9,862 nucleotides of DNA from Bacillota bacterium (GTDB lineage Bacteria; Bacillota; Clostridia; Christensenellales; SZUA-584). The notes below the pieces were generated by a model. The model was not told the origin of the DNA. It worked only from the letters and a program-made list of their open reading frames with translations, and did not search any database. This document shows positions 6,546 through 9,862 of the stretch, piece by piece. Each line of letters begins with the position of its first letter. Within the stretch, counting starts at the first letter, position 1. The DNA lies in NCBI GenBank assembly GCA_023415915.1, contig JAEZIZ010000128.1, forward strand, positions 1-9,862, written 5' to 3'. The position numbers and the translations under genes are program-made.

Positions 6546-7568
6546 TCATTTTTTCATTCTCGGATCCAACACGTCGCGCAGCGCGTCGCCTATAGTATTA
6601 AACGCAAGTATTATGATCGCTATTGTCACCGCAGGGAAAAGTATCCTTGTAGGATATGAATATATGCCTTCCAGCGCCTGGGTAACCATCGAACCCAGAG
6701 ACGCCATAGGAATCGATATCCCCAGCCCGATAAAGCTTAAGAAAGATTCTACGAATATCGCCGAGGGTATCTGCAGTGTCGCCGTAACAATCAGCGGGCC
6801 CACACAATTGGGCAGAATATGCTTCCTGATTATTCTTTTATTTGACGCTCCAAGAGCCTTTGCGGCAAGTATATATTCCTGCTCCTTTATACGAAGAACC
6901 TCTCCGCGCACTATTCTAGCCATCGTACCCCAGTAAAGCAGCCCGAACACTATAAGCATTGAGAAAAAAGCGGGGCCGAGGCTGCTCAGGCCAGATAATA
7001 TGGGGCTGTTTTGGAGCAGATCTTCAAGAGGCTTTTTCAATGTTACCGTCAGCAATATAACTATCAACATATCAGGCAGCGAATATATGATATCGATTAT
7101 ACGCATCATTATATTATCTACCTTGCCGCCGATAAATCCGGCTATCGAACCATAGAGCGCACCTATTATTACCGTAAGCACGGCCGCCAGAATGCCTACC
7201 GCGAGAGAAATCTGCGTACCGTACATGTTTCGAACAAGCAGATCCCGTCCGAATTTATCTGTACCGAAAGGATGAGCGGCGCTTGGTCCCTGATCCTCTT
7301 CTCCCTGATTGAACTGGTCATATTTATACGGTACGAAAGCCGGGCCAACAAAAGCAAACAGTATCAATAACACTAAAAGCACCAAAGCGACCATCGCAAA
7401 TGCGTTTTTCCTGAAACGGCGCATAGCGTCTTTCCAAAGCGAGGTGCTCTTACGCATAACTACCAGCTCCTGCTTTTCTTCACTGGTAGCCCTTTCAAAC
7501 AGCTCAGGATTGATCTGCATGCTGAAAGGATTTATTCTCTTGTTTATTTCTTCCTTATTCTTGTCCAT
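6546..7568 (-). CDS. oppC: Oligopeptide ABC transporter permease OppC
   Basis: This is one of the two membrane channel subunits of the Opp importer, 340 residues. The long cytoplasmic N-terminus (about 1-53), containing NPELFERATSEEKQ, is typical of Gram-positive OppC (OppC_N). Helix 1 is at about 57-78, followed by an extracellular loop with the conserved HPFGTDKFGRDLLVR (99-113). Helices 2-6 lie at roughly 119-145, 157-176, 200-217, 257-282 and 307-325. The cytoplasmic coupling loop (EAA motif) is EYILAAKALGASNKRIIRKHILPN without its last residues, at about 231-254; it docks onto the ATPases. The start at 7568 has GAGGG 6 nt upstream, and the gap after oppB is 14 nt. No odd residues seen. 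Confidence 0.96.
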   Translation of the reverse strand: MDKNKEEINKRINPFSMQINPELFERATSEEKQELVVMRKSTSLWKDAMRRFRKNAFAMVALVLLVLLILFAFVGPAFVPYKYDQFNQGEEDQGPSAAHPFGTDKFGRDLLVRNMYGTQISLAVGILAAVLTVIIGALYGSIAGFIGGKVDNIMMRIIDIIYSLPDMLIVILLTVTLKKPLEDLLQNSPILSGLSSLGPAFFSMLIVFGLLYWGTMARIVRGEVLRIKEQEYILAAKALGASNKRIIRKHILPNCVGPLIVTATLQIPSAIFVESFLSFIGLGISIPMASLGSMVTQALEGIYSYPTRILFPAVTIAIIILAFNTIGDALRDVLDPRMKK

Positions 7569-7582
7569 TTATGCCCTCACAT

Positions 7583-8497
7583 TTACCGAAGCTTTATCTT
7601 GGGATCGACTAAACCGTATATTATATCGACCAAAAAGTTCATCGCGACTATCAGCGTTCCCAGGAAAATAGTAGTGCCCATAATAATCGGATAGTCGCGG
7701 GCGGTTACACTGACAATGAAAAATGTTCCCAACCCCGGCACGCTGAATATCTTCTCGACAGCAAACCCTCCCGTAATCAGGAACGCGGTAAGCGGTCCGA
7801 GATATGTAATGACTGGTATTATCGAATTCTTCAGCGCATGCTTGAAATTCACCGTAAACCTTGAAAGGCCTTTAGCGTGCGCAGTCTTTATATAATCCTG
7901 TCCAAGCGTTTCGAGCATCGATGAACGCGTAAGCTTAGTAATGTAACATATCGGATAGAACGAAAATGTCAGCACCGGAAGTATATAATGCGAAAAATCG
8001 TCCGACCATGTTACAGGGGCCCATTGAAATATCGCGCCAAATATAACCAACAATAGCGTTCCCACAACGAACGCAGGCACAGAAACAAATATAGTAGTAA
8101 ACAGCATGATTATCCTGTCAAGCAGCGATTCATGCTTTATAGCCGCAAGAGAACCCAATGGTATTCCTATAAGCAGAGCAAAAGCTATGGCCATAAGTCC
8201 AAGCTTAGCTGAAAGGGGGAATTTCTCGGCAATGATGTCGTTTACTTCGCGGCCTTTCTTAGTGATGGATTGGCCCAAGTCTCCTTTCATGAGCTCTCCC
8301 AGATATATCGTATATTGTGTAAGCAGCGGCTTGTCGAGGCCGTACTTCTTTATAAGCAATTCTTTAGTCTTTGGCGGCGTCTTTTCATTCGTGAACGGAT
8401 CGCCCGGCACTGCGTGCATCAGAAAGAAAGTCATAGTAATCAATATGAATATAGTCAGCACCGATGATAATACTCGTTTTATAATGTATTTTGCCAT
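7583..8497 (-). CDS. oppB: Oligopeptide ABC transporter permease OppB
   Basis: This is the partner channel subunit of OppC and first gene of the operon, 304 residues, the usual length for OppB/DppB. The N-terminal MAKYIIKRVLSSV helix (about 8-28) leads into the conserved HAVPGDPF (28-35) and KKYGLDKPLLTQY (50-62) segments. Further helices lie at about 97-120, 128-157, 172-187, 226-245 and 270-293. The EAA coupling loop is at 201-228 with AHAKGLSRF as its core, followed by the family motif VEKIFSVPGLGTFF (247-260). The start at 8497 is supported by GAGG 7 nt upstream. A strong promoter candidate lies about 60 bp upstream. The protein ends with VDPKIKLR just before oppC, a standard OppB ending. 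Confidence 0.96.
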   Translation of the reverse strand: MAKYIIKRVLSSVLTIFILITMTFFLMHAVPGDPFTNEKTPPKTKELLIKKYGLDKPLLTQYTIYLGELMKGDLGQSITKKGREVNDIIAEKFPLSAKLGLMAIAFALLIGIPLGSLAAIKHESLLDRIIMLFTTIFVSVPAFVVGTLLLVIFGAIFQWAPVTWSDDFSHYILPVLTFSFYPICYITKLTRSSMLETLGQDYIKTAHAKGLSRFTVNFKHALKNSIIPVITYLGPLTAFLITGGFAVEKIFSVPGLGTFFIVSVTARDYPIIMGTTIFLGTLIVAMNFLVDIIYGLVDPKIKLR

Positions 8498-8556
8498 GTT
8501 AAAACCTCAAAAAGCCCCATTCTTTATTCGAATATTTTTTATATTATAAACAATAA

Positions 8557-8585
8557 ATTATAAAAAATAAATAAGATTATTGCAA
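8557..8585 (-). promoter_or_regulatory. Sigma-A-type promoter candidate for the opp operon
   Basis: On the minus strand, TTGCAA (8585-8580) is separated by exactly 17 bp from a perfect TATAAT (8562-8557). Transcription would begin near 8550, leaving a leader of about 52 nt before oppB. A second TATAAT at 8548-8543 has only a poor -35 match (TTTATT). AT-rich DNA makes chance -10 boxes likely, but the perfect spacing favours the first. Confidence 0.6.
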
Positions 8586-8598
8586 AAAAGTAATGGAT

Positions 8599-8615
8599 TA
8601 ATTGGATATCAATTA
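8599..8615. promoter_or_regulatory. Inverted repeat TAATTG-N5-CAATTA, possible operator
   Basis: Perfect 6-bp arms (8599-8604 and 8610-8615) flank GATAT. The repeat lies 13 bp upstream of the -35 element of the opp promoter candidate, a normal place for a regulator site. I do not recognise the regulator, and it does not fit the CodY consensus. In AT-rich DNA a 12-bp match can arise by chance. Confidence 0.35.
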
Positions 8616-8760
8616 CACAGACTTATAAATATACATTATTTTTTATAAAATATCTTTTTCAACGTGTTAGAATGTTATTATGGTGAATATATATACCTTT
8701 TGTAAAATATTTTTTTGTATTCTTTTTGCCTGAAAAATAAATATGGAGCAACGAACGGTG

Positions 8761-8789
8761 TTGATTCATAATACTTGACGGGTTAGAAT
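8761..8789 (+). promoter_or_regulatory. Sigma-A-type promoter candidate for the aldolase gene
   Basis: TTGATT (8761-8766), a 17-bp spacer and TAGAAT (8784-8789) match the -35 and -10 consensus at 4/6 and 5/6. Transcription would begin near 8796, giving a leader of about 100 nt. A TTGACG at 8775-8780 has no -10 at a workable distance. Confidence 0.55.
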
Positions 8790-8790
8790 T

Positions 8791-8878
8791 AAGAAGTTGT
8801 GCCGGTGTTTGCTTAATAAGCATGTTATTGCCCCGAAAGCCTGGGGCAGCCTTTGGCGTTATTTCCCGGCCATTTCTT
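8791..8878 (+). promoter_or_regulatory. Possible structured RNA leader of the aldolase gene
   Basis: By eye the leader can fold into a closing helix with internal hairpins. The closing helix pairs 8791-8797 with 8872-8878 (including one G-U), G8799 with C8871, and GCCGG 8801-8805 with CCGGC 8866-8870, with two single-U bulges. Inside lie TGCTT/AAGCA (8810-8814 with 8818-8822) and TGCCCC/GGGGCA (8829-8834 with 8843-8848, loop GAAAGCCT), and perhaps GCC-TTT-GGC (8849-8857). The helix ends 7 nt before the AGGAGG. I do not recognise a known riboswitch and see no U-rich terminator. With a start site near 8796 the outermost pairs would be lost. The segment 8810-8822 is also a DNA palindrome (TGCTTA-A-TAAGCA) and could instead be an operator. 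Confidence 0.33.
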
Positions 8879-8897
8879 CAATTGCAGGAGGCTTTGA

Positions 8898-9862
8898 ATG
8901 CATCTTTTTACCAACGATTACAGCGAAGGCGCTCACCAGCGGATTTTAAAAGCGCTTTTTGATACTAACACGGAGCAGACACAAGGCTACGGGCTTGATA
9001 AATATTCGCTGCTGGCGCAGGACGCCATAAAGCAAAAGGCGGGAAGAAGCGATATTGACATACACTTCATACCGGGCGGCACGCAGACGAACATGATAGC
9101 CATATCGGCGTTTCTGCGGCCGCACGAGGCTGTAATTTCGGCTGAAACAGGCCACATAGAAGTGCATGAAACCGGCGCTATAGAATCGACAGGCCACAAG
9201 ATACTGGGCGTGAAAACTAACGACGGCAAGCTCAGGCCCGAATCCATACTGCCCGTACTTAAGTCGCATACCGACGAGCACATGGTTAAGCCGCAGCTTG
9301 TATACATATCCAACACTACCGAGCTTGGCACGGTCTATGGCAAGAGCGAGCTCGGTGATCTCAGCGCTTTCTGCCGCGAAAACGGGCTGCTGCTTTATCT
9401 GGACGGCGCGAGGCTGGGAAGCGCGCTGTGCTCTCGCGGCTGCGACCTTAAACTCGCCGATATCGCCGAGCTTACGGATGCGTTCTATATCGGCGGCACA
9501 AAAAACGGAGCGCTGCTGGGCGAAGCGCTCGTGGTGGTAAACGACGCGCTGAAAAGCGATCTGAGGTATCAGATAAAACAAAAAGGCGCGCTGCTCGCCA
9601 AAGGCCGGTTGCTTGGACTGCAGTTTTACGAGCTGTTCCGCGACGATCTGTTCTTTGAGCTTGCGCGCTACGCCAACGAAATGGCCGGCCTGCTGCGCGA
9701 CGCGATAACCTCGGAAGGATTCGCTTTCCTGACCGATTCGCCGTCCAACCAGCTGTTCCCGATATTGCCCGACAGCATAATAGAGAGACTGAAAGAGTAT
9801 TACGAGTTTTACATATGGTCGAGAGTGGACGAAAGCCATTCTTGCATACGCCTCGTCACTTC
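8898..9862 (+). CDS. ltaE: Threonine aldolase-type PLP enzyme, C-terminus beyond window
   Basis: This is a pyridoxal-phosphate fold-type I enzyme of the beta-eliminating lyase / low-specificity threonine aldolase family. It is expected to cleave threonine or allo-threonine to glycine and acetaldehyde in the cytoplasm. I translated 321 residues without a stop; the family is about 340-350 long, so little is missing. Visible hallmarks are QGYGLDKYS near residues 29-37, FIPGGTQTNM (57-66), the cofactor-stacking histidine in ETGHIEVHE (H86), SNTTELGTVY (138-147), the cofactor-binding DGARLGSAL (D169, R172) and the Schiff-base lysine in YIGGTKNGALLGEA (K202). AGGAGG lies 6 nt upstream of ATG 8898. 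It is transcribed away from the opp operon, which fits a shared amino acid or peptide catabolism theme. Of 22 isoleucine codons, 17 are ATA. Stereospecificity cannot be judged, and some family members prefer other beta-hydroxy amino acids. Confidence 0.9.
   Translation, partial: MHLFTNDYSEGAHQRILKALFDTNTEQTQGYGLDKYSLLAQDAIKQKAGRSDIDIHFIPGGTQTNMIAISAFLRPHEAVISAETGHIEVHETGAIESTGHKILGVKTNDGKLRPESILPVLKSHTDEHMVKPQLVYISNTTELGTVYGKSELGDLSAFCRENGLLLYLDGARLGSALCSRGCDLKLADIAELTDAFYIGGTKNGALLGEALVVVNDALKSDLRYQIKQKGALLAKGRLLGLQFYELFRDDLFFELARYANEMAGLLRDAITSEGFAFLTDSPSNQLFPILPDSIIERLKEYYEFYIWSRVDESHSCIRLVT

Larger units (their letters stand above)
8498..8897. other. Divergent intergenic region between oppB and the aldolase gene
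   Basis: There is no credible gene in this 400-bp stretch. The half nearest oppB (about 8521-8745) is extremely AT-rich with many A and T tracts, and holds a leftward promoter candidate and an inverted repeat. The half nearest the aldolase gene is more balanced in composition and holds a rightward promoter candidate and several self-complementary segments just before the Shine-Dalgarno. Both transcripts therefore start here and diverge. Confidence 0.8.

Noticed and set aside
4566..8497. Nickel or dipeptide (Nik/Dpp) rather than oligopeptide importer
   Set aside because: The OppC-type long N-terminus, two oligo_HPY ATPases and a 572-residue OppA-like receptor with GWIGDYTDPSTFFDLF favour oligopeptides; substrate breadth stays uncertain.
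8796..8897. Known riboswitch (glycine, T-box, THF, SAM and similar) in the aldolase leader
   Set aside because: I could not match conserved core sequences of these classes, such as the T-box AGGGTGGNACCGCG, so only an unnamed structured leader is proposed.
8946..9839. Long minus-strand open frame (297 codons) opposite the aldolase gene
   Set aside because: The plus strand carries a clear threonine aldolase with all cofactor motifs and a good Shine-Dalgarno; the opposite frame has no family features.

Overview
The window looks like chromosomal DNA from a low-to-mid GC Gram-positive-type bacterium, probably a Clostridia-like Firmicute. The evidence is the strong AGGAGG-type ribosome binding sites, heavy use of ATA isoleucine codons, a peptide-binding lipoprotein with a Ser/Pro/Glu/Thr-rich tether, and the oppBCDF-oppA gene order. 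This placement is an inference from style and not from a marker gene. I see no mobile element, integrase, CRISPR array, rRNA or tRNA.

Layout. Bases 8498-8897 form a divergent, partly very AT-rich control region. Leftward from it runs a complete oligopeptide ABC importer operon: oppB (8497-7583), oppC (7568-6546), oppD (6534-5554, TTG start), oppF (5531-4566) and oppA (4477-2759). The genes are separated by 11-22 bp, except for an 88-bp gap before oppA that carries a hairpin. A strong intrinsic terminator (2688-2738) follows oppA. Past it on the same strand lie three more tightly packed genes: an MFS exporter (2637-1378), an EamA/DMT exporter (1370-435) and a GNAT acetyltransferase cut by the window edge (426-1). 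In this trio each stop codon touches or lies next to the next gene's Shine-Dalgarno. Rightward from the control region runs a PLP-dependent threonine aldolase-type gene (8898 to beyond the end).

Function. OppA captures peptides outside the membrane, OppB and OppC form the channel, and OppD and OppF hydrolyse ATP. Both ATPases carry the same C-terminal cysteine pattern, C-X5-C-X6-C-X17-C, expected to bind an iron-sulfur cluster. Imported peptides feed amino acid catabolism, and the divergent threonine aldolase would cleave threonine to glycine and acetaldehyde. The exporter pair plus acetyltransferase may detoxify or expel a small molecule, but no substrate can be read from the sequence.

Most of this is ordinary core metabolism and I see no new multi-gene system. 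The best leads are a possible structured RNA leader before the threonine aldolase gene, a 17-bp inverted repeat just upstream of the opp promoter, strong codon optimisation confined to oppA, and the arrangement between oppA and the MFS gene (terminator, leader hairpin and ambiguous start).
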